A stretch of 10,116 bases of DNA from Oscillospiraceae bacterium (GTDB taxonomy: Bacteria; Bacillota; Clostridia; Oscillospirales; Ruminococcaceae), in contig RKCM01000081.1 in the NCBI GenBank assembly GCA_014858325.1, forward strand, positions 1 to 10,116. Reading direction: 5' to 3'. The position numbers were made by a program, and so were the translations under genes. Position 1 is the first letter of the stretch; every line of letters starts with the position of its first letter. The notes beneath the pieces are model-generated. The model was not told where the DNA came from and ran no database searches. It saw only the letters and a list, made by a program, of their open reading frames with translations. Positions 1 to 5,885 of the stretch are shown here, piece after piece.

Positions 1-415
1 GGACGGCGTCGAGAAGAAGTACGTCGAGGAAGTCGGCAGCATGAACATCATGTTCAAGATCGACGGCAAGGTCTACACCGCCGCCACCGTCGGCACCGTT
101 CTGCCCGGCGTCACCCGCCGCAGCTGCATCGAGCTGCTCAAGGATTGGGGCTACGAGGTCGTCGAGGGCAAGATCGCCATTGCCGATATCATGGCCGCTG
201 CCCGCGAGGGCAAGCTGGAGGAGGTCTTCGGCACCGGCACCGCTGCCGTCGTCTCCCCCGTCAAGGAGCTGGTCTGGAAGGGCGAGCACGCTTACATCGG
301 CGAGGGCAAGATCGGTCCCGTCACCCAGAAGCTGTACGACACCATGACCGGGATGCAGTGGGGCAAGATCCCCGACAACAAGGGCTGGATCGTCCCCGTT
401 GCCAAGAAGTACTAA
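1..415 (+). CDS. ilvE: Branched-chain-amino-acid aminotransferase, C-terminal part (5' truncated by window)
   Basis: Open from the window edge in the frame beginning at base 2, ending with TAA at 413-415, so about 137 C-terminal residues are visible. The enzyme transfers the amino group between glutamate and the keto acids of leucine, isoleucine and valine, using PLP in the cytoplasm. Visible marks are EEVGSMNI near the start of the fragment, TVLPGVTRRSCIELLKDWGY, and the phosphate-binding stretch GTGTAAVVSPV (codons from base 230), all typical of the fold-type IV BCAT family. The PLP-binding lysine lies upstream of the window. The C-terminus (GWIVPVAKKY) is a normal family end, so the gene is not broken on this side. 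The following gap has a hairpin and a new promoter, so it probably ends its own transcription unit. A D-amino-acid aminotransferase is the main alternative but fits the motifs less well. Confidence 0.9.
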   Translation, partial: DGVEKKYVEEVGSMNIMFKIDGKVYTAATVGTVLPGVTRRSCIELLKDWGYEVVEGKIAIADIMAAAREGKLEEVFGTGTAAVVSPVKELVWKGEHAYIGEGKIGPVTQKLYDTMTGMQWGKIPDNKGWIVPVAKKY

Positions 416-447
416 GCGATCTCCGATTCTCTCCGTTCAGAATTTTT

Positions 448-484
448 GCAAGCGCCGCCAGGTTGATCCCCCGGCGGCGCTTGC
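448..484 (+). terminator. GC-rich hairpin after ilvE, probable terminator without a U-tract
   Basis: A perfect 12-bp stem, GCAAGCGCCGCC at 448-459 pairing with 473-484, closes a 13-nt loop. It begins 33 bases after the ilvE stop and ends before the next promoter. No run of T follows the stem, so it is a poor match to a classical intrinsic terminator. It may act with Rho, as a 3' end stabiliser, or as a weak terminator. Confidence 0.55.
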
Positions 485-502
485 CGTATCCGGCGGCGTT
501 GG

Positions 503-531
503 TTGCAATTCCACGCGCTTGGTGCTACACT
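503..531 (+). promoter_or_regulatory. Sigma-A-type promoter for the hydrolase/ATP-grasp unit
   Basis: The -35 hexamer TTGCAA (503-508) is separated by 17 bp from the -10 hexamer TACACT (526-531), with a TG at 523-524 giving an extended -10. Transcription should start near 538, about 30 nt before the ATG at 568. No operator-like palindrome is obvious in it. Confidence 0.7.
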
Positions 532-567
532 AAAATCAGCTTATCAAGAACGCGAGGGAACTGGAAT

Positions 568-1338
568 ATGATCAAAAAATGGACCATCCGCTATCCGGCG
601 GTCAACGGCGAGGAAGACCGCCGCATGTATGTCTATCTGCCCACCATGTACGAGGCAGACCCCGACCGTCGCTACCCGGTGCTTTATATGTTCGACGGCC
701 AGAACGTCTTCTTTGACGCAGACGCCACCTACGGCAAAAGCTGGGGCATGGCCGATTATCTCGATTACACCGATACGCCCCTCATCGTGGCGGCCATCGA
801 GTGCAACGCCGGGCCCAACAACGAGCGGCTGGTGGAGTATTCGCCCTATCGCTTCGACGACCCCACCTACGGCCACTTCGACGGCCGGGGCCGCGAGACC
901 CTCGACTGGTTCGTCCGGGAGCTCAAGCCAACCATCGACGCCAATTTCCGCACCCAGCCGGACCGCGGCCACACCTTCATCGGCGGCAGCTCCATGGGCG
1001 GCCTGATGAGCCTGTACGCCCTGCTGGCCTACAACGACATTTTTGGCCGGGCGGCGGCCCTCTCCCCGTCCCTCTGGGTGGCCCCGGCGGCGCTGATGAA
1101 CCTCACCGCCCGCACCAAGCTCGCCCCCGGCACGGTCCTGTATATGGACTATGGCTCCCAGGAGATGGGCAACCACGAGGGGATGCGGAAGGGCTTTGGC
1201 GAGATGTGCAATAAGATCTTCGCCCGGGGTATCCACCTCACCGCCCGCATCGTGCCCGGCGGCACCCACAGCGAGGCCAGCTGGGAAAAGCAGCTGCCCT
1301 TTGTGTTCCATACGCTGATGTATGGGTTGGAAGAGTAA
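568..1338 (+). CDS. Esterase-like alpha/beta hydrolase (PF00756-type), first of the unit
   Basis: A 256-residue cytoplasmic protein without signal peptide or membrane segment. The N-terminal half carries YPVLYMFDGQNVFF, the usual early strand and oxyanion region of the esterase D / enterochelin-esterase-like family. The nucleophile elbow GGSSMGG places the catalytic serine at about Ser142. His234 in GGTHSE is the likely catalytic histidine, and the acidic residue probably lies in the DYGSQE stretch near 194-199. Such enzymes cleave ester or thioester bonds; the substrate cannot be read from sequence. The start at 568 is chosen because GAGGGAA (554-560) lies 7 nt upstream and the promoter at 503-531 fits a short leader; the frame is open further upstream, but there it overlaps ilvE. 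It is followed after 97 bp by a second, distinct hydrolase and then an ATP-grasp protein, which suggests a shared pathway. Fold and family are firm; function is unknown. Confidence 0.85.
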   Translation: MIKKWTIRYPAVNGEEDRRMYVYLPTMYEADPDRRYPVLYMFDGQNVFFDADATYGKSWGMADYLDYTDTPLIVAAIECNAGPNNERLVEYSPYRFDDPTYGHFDGRGRETLDWFVRELKPTIDANFRTQPDRGHTFIGGSSMGGLMSLYALLAYNDIFGRAAALSPSLWVAPAALMNLTARTKLAPGTVLYMDYGSQEMGNHEGMRKGFGEMCNKIFARGIHLTARIVPGGTHSEASWEKQLPFVFHTLMYGLEE

Positions 1339-1413
1339 CTCCCTCAGGGAGGGAGCCTTTAAGCCTCCCTCCTTGAGGGAGGTGGCACGGCGTGAGCCGT
1401 GACGGAAGGAGTT
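1337..1413. repeat. Palindromic two-hairpin repeat element, copy R1 (left half shortened)
   Basis: The ends are AACTCC (1337-1342) and GGAGTT (1408-1413), a terminal inverted repeat. The right, forward unit has a perfect 8-bp stem CCTCCCTC/GAGGGAGG (1364-1371 with 1375-1382, loop CTT), then a 6-bp stem CACGGC/GCCGTG (1386-1391 with 1396-1401) closed by the GNRA-type tetraloop GTGA. The left, reverse unit is reduced to about 21 bases and has lost its short hairpin. GGAGGGAG at 1348-1355 can also pair with CTCCCTCC at 1365-1372, giving a competing fold. The first two bases of the element are the last two of the upstream stop codon TAA. It fills most of the gap before the next ribosome binding site (1424-1428). 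It encodes no protein. Confidence 0.85.
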
Positions 1414-1435
1414 CTTCAATAATGGAGGTACTACC

Positions 1436-2194
1436 ATGGAAATGCAGTATTTTAAGGATTACAGCCCCGCCCTTGGCCGGGAGATGGAGTGCAAGGTGTA
1501 CGGCCACGCCGGCCGCCCCATGCTGTACATCCCCTGCCAGGATGGCCGCTTCTTCGATTTTGAGGATTTCCACATGGCCGAGACGCTGGCCCCGTGGATC
1601 GAGTCCGGGCAGGTAATGGTCCTCTCCATCGATACGCTGGACAAGGAGACCTGGTCCGACACGCAGGGCGACCCCTATTGGCGCATCCGCCGCTACGAGC
1701 AGTGGCTCCACTACATCGTGGACGAAGCCGTGCCGAAGGTGCAGCAGATGGCCCGGGAACGCAACGGCTGGGACGGCACCCCCGGCGTCATCGCCTTTGG
1801 CTGCAGTCTGGGCGCCACCCACGCCGTCAACCTGTACCTCCGCCGCCCGGACGTCTTCGACGGCTGTCTGGCCCTCAGCGGCATCTACACTGCCGCCTAC
1901 GGCTTCGGCAATTATATGGACGAGCTGGTGTATCTCAACTCCCCGGTGGATTACATGGCCAATTTCCCGGAGGATCACCCCTACATGGAGCTGTACCGCA
2001 GCAAAAAGGCCGTGATTTGCTGCGGCCAGGGCGATTGGGAGCAGCCCGCCACCACCTGGTATCTCAAGCGTATCTTCGAGGCCAAGCACATCCCCATCTG
2101 GGTGGATCTGTGGGGCCACGACGTCAAGCACGATTGGGATTGGTGGTATAAGCAGGCAGCTTATTATATGCCGTATATTTTGGGGGAACAGTAA
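1436..2194 (+). CDS. Esterase-like alpha/beta hydrolase (PF00756-type), second of the unit
   Basis: A 252-residue soluble protein. The N-terminus EMQYFKDYSPALGREMECKV is the pattern of this esterase family, where the first strands carry a substrate-like acyl chain entry. FGCSLGATHA gives the nucleophile elbow with Ser124. Asp200 in CGQGDWE is the probable acid and His232 in KHDWDWW the probable base, with His228 as an alternative. The ribosome binding site GGAGG (1424-1428) lies 7 nt before the ATG. It is not a recent duplicate of the preceding hydrolase: the elbow and the flanking motifs differ clearly, so the two probably act on different substrates or at different steps. Its position between the first hydrolase and the ATP-grasp gene, on the same strand, supports one transcript. 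Family assignment is good; the substrate is unknown. Confidence 0.85.
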   Translation: MEMQYFKDYSPALGREMECKVYGHAGRPMLYIPCQDGRFFDFEDFHMAETLAPWIESGQVMVLSIDTLDKETWSDTQGDPYWRIRRYEQWLHYIVDEAVPKVQQMARERNGWDGTPGVIAFGCSLGATHAVNLYLRRPDVFDGCLALSGIYTAAYGFGNYMDELVYLNSPVDYMANFPEDHPYMELYRSKKAVICCGQGDWEQPATTWYLKRIFEAKHIPIWVDLWGHDVKHDWDWWYKQAAYYMPYILGEQ

Positions 2195-2200
2195 ACAGGG

Positions 2201-2324
2201 AACTCCCCCAGTCTGCTTCGCAGACAGCCCCCTCATGGAGGGGGCCTTGCAAAAGTTCTCCGCAACGGAAAAAGGCTCCCTCCCAGAGGGAGCTGGCACG
2301 GCGTAAGCCGTGACGGAGGGAGTT
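2201..2324. repeat. Palindromic two-hairpin repeat element, copy R2 (reverse plus forward unit)
   Basis: The ends are AACTCCC (2201-2207) and GGGAGTT (2318-2324). The reverse unit has stems GTCTGC/GCAGAC (2211-2216 with 2220-2225, loop TTC) and GCCCCCTC/GAGGGGGC (2227-2234 with 2238-2245, loop ATG). The forward unit has GCTCCCTC/GAGGGAGC (2275-2282 with 2286-2293, loop CCA) and CACGGC/GCCGTG (2297-2302 with 2307-2312) with tetraloop GTAA. A 28-bp spacer separates the units. Every stem is perfect, though the two halves differ in sequence. A TTTTT run follows the right end, so weak termination is possible. It occupies most of the 162-bp gap between the second hydrolase and the ATP-grasp gene. 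Confidence 0.88.
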
Positions 2325-2356
2325 TTTATAGAGGAAAGAGGAATCAAAAACACACC

Positions 2357-3859
2357 ATGCAAAACTTTATTTTCATTTCACCCAACTTCCCCACGAACTA
2401 CTGGCAGTTCTGCCGGGAGCTGAAAAACAATGGCCTGAACGTTCTGGGCATCGGCGACCAGCCCTATGAGGAGCTGAAGCCCGAGCTGAAGGACAGCCTG
2501 AACGAATACTATAAGGTCGGCAGCCTTGAGAATTACGACGAGGTCTACCGCGCCGTGGCCTTCTTCATCTTCAAGTATGGCCGCATCGACTGGCTGGAGT
2601 CCAACAATGAATACTGGCTGGAGCGCGACGCCGCCCTCCGTACCGATTTCCACATCACCTCCGGCTTTCAGACCTCCGATATGCCCCGCATCAAGTATAA
2701 GAGCAAGATGAAGGAGTATTATCGGAAGGCGGGCATCGCCACCGCCCGCTACCACATGGTGGACGATTTTGCGGGCTGCAAAGCGTTCATCGACGAGGTG
2801 GGCTACCCGGTGGTGGTCAAGCCCGACAACGGCGTGGGCGCGTCCGATACCCACAAGCTTTCCAACGACGAGGAGCTGAAGAAGTTCCTCACCGATAAGG
2901 CGGCTGAGCACCCCGATGTCTCCTACATCATGGAGGAATTCGTCCGGGCCGAGGTGAACAGCTACGACGCCATCATCGACGGCAGCGGCAACCCCATCTT
3001 TGAGGCGGGCAACGTCAGCCCCGTCTCCATCATGGACATCGTCAACGACAACGACAACTCCATCTACTACATCATCAAGGACCTGCCCGAGGATACCCGC
3101 GCCGCCGGCCGTGCCGCTGTCAAGAGCTTTGGCGTCAAGAGCCGCTTTGTCCACTTCGAGTTCTTCCGCATGACGGAGGACCAGGCCGGCATGGGCAAAA
3201 AGGGCCAGATCGTAGCGCTGGAAGTCAACATGCGCCCCTGCGGCGGCTTTACCCCCGATATGATCGACTTTGCCCGCTCCACCAACGTCTATAAGATCTG
3301 GGCCGATATGATTGCCTTCGGCGGCACCGATCTGCCCGTGGGCGAGCACTACTACTGCGCCTTTGCGGGCCGCCGCGACGGCAAGCACTTCACCTACAGC
3401 CATGAGCAGATCATGCAGAAGTACCAGAAGAACGTGAAGATGGTGGACCGCATCCCCGACGCCCTCTCCGGCGCCATGGGCAACCAGATGTACGTCGCCA
3501 ACTTCTCCACCCGCGAGGGGATGAAGCAGTTCTACTCCGACGTGCTGGCCGTCACTGACCCCATCAACGCCAAGGTGCAGAAAGAGCTGGCCGAGGTGCT
3601 GGCACTGGGCGAGCCCGAGACCACCACCGCCGTGGCGGCCAAGCCCGAGCTGAAGCCCGCCGTCAAGCCCACTGCTGCTGTGGCGGAGACCAAAACCAAA
3701 GCCGTCGCAGAAACGAAGACCAAGGCGGTCACGGAAGTCCCCACCCGGGCCGTGGCCGAGACCCCGACCAGGGCTGTCGCCACCCAGCCCACCAAAGCTG
3801 TGGCCCCGACGCCCACCAAGGCCGTTACCAAATCCACCCGCCGCAAAGGCAAGCACTAA
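2357..3859 (+). CDS. ATP-grasp ligase-like protein with basic octapeptide-repeat tail
   Basis: A 500-residue cytoplasmic protein. Residues 1-110 form a nucleotide-binding-like N-terminal domain (FIFISPNFPTNYWQF, VLGIGDQPY). Residues about 115-330 are the ATP-grasp domain: K155 in PVVVKPDNGVGAS is the ATP-contacting lysine, and E268, E289 and N291 (HFEFF, ALEVNMRP) match the magnesium ligands. This fold joins a carboxylate, activated as an acyl-phosphate, to an amine or other nucleophile. The closest named groups are generic carboxylate-amine ligases; I cannot name a product. Residues 427-500 are a low-complexity tail rich in Pro, Ala, Thr and Lys, with six in-register octapeptides (445-492) of the type xxT[K/R]AVxx, ending STRRKGKH. 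The SD-like AGAGGA (2337-2342) is unusually far, 14 nt, from the ATG. It is the last gene of the unit with two hydrolases, followed at once by a terminator. Confidence 0.85.
   Translation: MQNFIFISPNFPTNYWQFCRELKNNGLNVLGIGDQPYEELKPELKDSLNEYYKVGSLENYDEVYRAVAFFIFKYGRIDWLESNNEYWLERDAALRTDFHITSGFQTSDMPRIKYKSKMKEYYRKAGIATARYHMVDDFAGCKAFIDEVGYPVVVKPDNGVGASDTHKLSNDEELKKFLTDKAAEHPDVSYIMEEFVRAEVNSYDAIIDGSGNPIFEAGNVSPVSIMDIVNDNDNSIYYIIKDLPEDTRAAGRAAVKSFGVKSRFVHFEFFRMTEDQAGMGKKGQIVALEVNMRPCGGFTPDMIDFARSTNVYKIWADMIAFGGTDLPVGEHYYCAFAGRRDGKHFTYSHEQIMQKYQKNVKMVDRIPDALSGAMGNQMYVANFSTREGMKQFYSDVLAVTDPINAKVQKELAEVLALGEPETTTAVAAKPELKPAVKPTAAVAETKTKAVAETKTKAVTEVPTRAVAETPTRAVATQPTKAVAPTPTKAVTKSTRRKGKH
3689..3832 (+). 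repeat. 24-bp in-frame tandem repeats encoding six octapeptides
   Basis: Six 24-base units code for TKTKAVAE, TKTKAVTE, VPTRAVAE, TPTRAVAT, QPTKAVAP and TPTKAVTK. The peptide core T[K/R]AV is kept while codons for the same residue vary between units (ACC, ACG; AAA, AAG; GCC, GCG, GCT). The protein pattern is therefore better kept than the DNA, which argues that the peptide is under selection or that the array is old. Confidence 0.9.
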
Positions 3860-3865
3860 ATGCAA

Positions 3866-3918
3866 AAAATCAGCCGTCCGCACTGCATTTGCCAGCCGGG
3901 CGGCTGATTTTGTTTGTC
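3866..3918 (+). terminator. Intrinsic terminator of the hydrolase/ATP-grasp unit
   Basis: A 15-bp stem (3866-3880 with 3897-3911, one G-T wobble) starting AAAATCAGCCG and ending CGGCTGATTTT closes a 16-nt loop, followed by TTTGT. Because both arms end in an A/T run, it could also work on the minus strand. It starts 6 bases after the ATP-grasp stop codon, and its T run overlaps the -35 element of the next promoter. Confidence 0.85.
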
Positions 3919-3942
3919 CCTGTCCGCAGAATGTGCTATACT
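3914..3942 (+). promoter_or_regulatory. Sigma-A-type promoter for the MYG1-like unit
   Basis: TTGTCC (3914-3919), a 17-bp spacer and TATACT (3937-3942), with TG at 3934-3935 as an extended -10. The predicted start near 3949 gives a leader of about 27 nt. It lies directly on the tail of the preceding terminator, so the two units are packed together but separately transcribed. Confidence 0.78.
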
Positions 3943-3975
3943 GTGCACATAGATGAAAGAACGAGGTAACGACCG

Positions 3976-4803
3976 ATGAAAATTCCCGCAAACGGCTTTA
4001 CGCACGCCGGCAAGTTCCACGCGGACGACGTGTTTGCCACCGCGCTTTTACAGATCCTCCGCCCGGACATCAAGATCACCCGCGGCTTCGATGTGCCGGA
4101 CGATTTCGACGGCATCGTCTACGATATCGGCTTTGGGATGTTCGACCATCATCAGGAGCCCCGGGAGTACCGCGCCAACGGCGTGCCCTACGCAGCCTTC
4201 GGCCTGCTGTGGCGGGTGCTGGGCCCGGGCCTTGTGGGCGAGCGGCAGGCCCGCCTCATCGATGAGAACTTCATCCAGCCGCTGGACCTGAACGACAACA
4301 CCGGCGAGCAGAACAGCCTGTGCGACGCGGTGGGCTTCTTCAACCCGGTGTGGGACTCCAAGGAGGACTCGGACACCTGCTTCTTCCAGGCGGTGGCCGT
4401 GGCAAAGCAGATCCTGGAGCACCAGATCGACAGCGCCAACGCCGTCAACCGGGCCGATGAGAAGGTGCAGCAGGCCTACAAAAACTCCCGGGACGGCATC
4501 GTGGTGCTGCCCTGCTACCTGCCCTGGAAAAACGGTCTGTACAAGACCGACGCCCTCTTCGTGGTCTATCCCAGCCAGCGCGGCGGGTGGAGCGCCCAGT
4601 GCGTCACCGACCACAAGACCAAGCGCCCCAAGCTCCCCTTCCCCCAGTCCTGGGCGGGCCAGCCCCCGGAGGTCATCGAGCAGAAGAGCGGCATCGAGGG
4701 CATCCGCTTCTGCCACGCCAGCCGCTTCCTCATCACGGCCAAGGATAAGGAGACGGCCCTTGCCGCCTGCCGGCAGGTGCTGAAAAACAACGGAAGGATC
4801 TGA
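3976..4803 (+). CDS. MYG1/UPF0160 family metal-dependent hydrolase or exonuclease
   Basis: A 275-residue soluble protein matching the MYG1 (PF03690) family. Visible marks are THAGKFHADDVFA at residues 9-21 (His10, His15, Asp17, Asp18), DIGFGMFDHHQ with the Asp57-His58-His59 triad, and LDLNDNTG at 103-110 (Asp104, Asp107). Together they form the metal-binding centre shared with the DHH phosphoesterase group. A late FCHASRF motif (245-251) is also usual in the family. Eukaryotic MYG1 has been described as a 3'-5' RNA exonuclease acting in nucleus and mitochondria; the role of bacterial members is not established. The start has GAGG at 3963-3966, 9 nt upstream. The next gene begins 3 nt after the stop and its ribosome binding site lies inside this gene, so the two are probably translationally coupled. 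Confidence 0.88.
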   Translation: MKIPANGFTHAGKFHADDVFATALLQILRPDIKITRGFDVPDDFDGIVYDIGFGMFDHHQEPREYRANGVPYAAFGLLWRVLGPGLVGERQARLIDENFIQPLDLNDNTGEQNSLCDAVGFFNPVWDSKEDSDTCFFQAVAVAKQILEHQIDSANAVNRADEKVQQAYKNSRDGIVVLPCYLPWKNGLYKTDALFVVYPSQRGGWSAQCVTDHKTKRPKLPFPQSWAGQPPEVIEQKSGIEGIRFCHASRFLITAKDKETALAACRQVLKNNGRI

Positions 4804-4806
4804 GCC

Positions 4807-5652
4807 ATGGCCATGGAACAAGCCGAAGAAAAAGCCTTTGTGTATATGGTGCGCTGCGCGGGCGGCCAGCTCTACACCGGCTGGACCAACGACCCGGCCC
4901 GCCGCCTGCACGCCCACAAAAGCGGCACGGGGGCCAAGTGCACCCGGGCGCTGGGGGCAAAGCAGCTGGCCTATCTGGAAGCGTGCGCGGATAAGTCCGC
5001 CGCCCTGCGCCGGGAAGCCGCCCTGAAGAAGCTGCCCAAGGCCCAAAAGGAGGCCCTCTGTGCGGCGTGGGCCGAGCAGAACCTTCCCCGCCTGTCCGTC
5101 GCTTCCAAGGCCGACGCAAAAGAGATCCTGGACATCTACAACTGGTACGTCCTGCACCACACGGCCACCTTCCAGATCACGCCCTCCACGCTGGAAGAGT
5201 ACGAGCGGTGGGTGGAAGACACCAATGCGCTCATCCCCCTCCTGCTGGCCCGGGACGCCGAAGGCCGCCTGCTGGGTTACGCCTGCGCCCACCGCTACCA
5301 CCCCCGGGAGGCCTACGATTGGGATGTGGAGAGCACCATCTACTGTGCCCCAGACGCCCGGGGCCGCGGCGTGGGCGATGTGCTCTACGCCGCCTTGCTG
5401 GACGTGCTGGACGCCATGGGCTACTGGAACGTCTACGCCCTTGTGGCGGACCCCAACCCCGCCAGCGAGCGCATCCACGAAAAACTCGGCTTTACCTGCG
5501 TGGGCCGGGAGCCCCACACCGCCTACAAGTTCGGCTGGGTCGGCCTTTCCACCTGGTGGCTGCCCCTTCGCAAAGGCAATGCCGCCCCGGAGAAGACCCA
5601 CCCCCTCCCCGCCGGGCAGCTTGCCGCAATTTTGAAAAAGTATAGCGCATAA
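4807..5652 (+). CDS. GIY-YIG nuclease domain fused to a GNAT acetyltransferase
   Basis: A 281-residue protein with two recognisable domains. Residues about 10-90 are a GIY-YIG domain of the small UPF0213/YhbQ type: VYMVRC (12-17), YTGWTND (23-29), Arg32/Arg33 as catalytic arginine candidates and Glu70 in LRREAALKKL as the metal ligand. Residues about 97-250 are a GNAT acetyltransferase resembling the phosphinothricin acetyltransferase group, with TATFQITP after the first helix, the acetyl-CoA loop RGRGVG at 185-190 and NPASERIHEKLGF. Known GIY-YIG proteins cut or bind DNA; GNAT proteins acetylate amines. Substrates are not readable. No stop or frame break lies between the domains. ATG 4807 is preferred because GGAAGGA (4792-4798) is 8 nt upstream; ATG 4813 in the same frame is the alternative. 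Its stop codon lies in the end of the following repeat element. Confidence 0.88.
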   Translation: MAMEQAEEKAFVYMVRCAGGQLYTGWTNDPARRLHAHKSGTGAKCTRALGAKQLAYLEACADKSAALRREAALKKLPKAQKEALCAAWAEQNLPRLSVASKADAKEILDIYNWYVLHHTATFQITPSTLEEYERWVEDTNALIPLLLARDAEGRLLGYACAHRYHPREAYDWDVESTIYCAPDARGRGVGDVLYAALLDVLDAMGYWNVYALVADPNPASERIHEKLGFTCVGREPHTAYKFGWVGLSTWWLPLRKGNAAPEKTHPLPAGQLAAILKKYSA

Positions 5653-5698
5653 CCCTCTCAGTCATCGCTCCGCGATGCCAGCTCCCCCGAAGGGGGAG

Positions 5699-5717
5699 CC
5701 TCTGGCGAAGAGGTTTT
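5699..5717 (+). terminator. Small hairpin with T run, probable terminator of the MYG1-like unit
   Basis: CCTCT (5699-5703) pairs with AGAGG (5709-5713) around GGCGA, followed directly by TTTT. It comes just after the 8-bp stem of the left repeat unit, so stacked hairpins precede the T run. The stem is short, so efficiency is uncertain. Confidence 0.5.
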
Positions 5718-5734
5718 GCTTCAGCAGAAAACAA

Positions 5735-5791
5735 GGGCCCTGCTCTCTGATGCTTGACGATTCGGAGTCGTCCAATCAGGGAACAGGGCCC
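5735..5791. terminator. Long central palindrome, possible bidirectional terminator
   Basis: GGGCCCTG (5735-5742) pairs with CAGGGCCC (5784-5791). After one mismatch, TCTCTGAT (5744-5751) pairs with ATCAGGGA (5775-5782, one wobble). After an internal loop, GACGA (5756-5760) pairs with TCGTC (5768-5772) around a 7-nt loop. About 21 base pairs form in all. Flanking A and T runs on both sides are short. Its place in a convergent gap fits ending transcripts from both directions, but it could equally be the core of the mobile element. Confidence 0.55.
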
Positions 5792-5885
5792 ATTTGTGTT
5801 TGAAGCCGCAGGCGAGGAGACGAAACTTACCCGGCCTGCCAAGGGCTCCCCCTTCGGGGGAGCTGGCGCGAAGCGCCTGAGAGGG

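Noticed and set aside
145..567. N-terminal extension of the first hydrolase, open far upstream through the ilvE gene
   Set aside because: It overlaps the real ilvE frame, is rich in Arg and Gly as expected from reading GC-rich DNA out of frame, and a good SD and promoter fit the start at 568.
568..2194. The two hydrolase genes as a recent tandem duplication
   Set aside because: They share the fold and general motif order only. Nucleophile elbows (GGSSMGG versus FGCSLGA), histidine regions and N-termini are clearly different.
2378..3991. Long minus-strand open frame antisense to the ATP-grasp gene, and similar ones opposite other genes
   Set aside because: High GC with C-ending codons leaves the antisense frames open. 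The products are Val/Gly/His-rich without motifs, and the plus-strand proteins have clear family matches.
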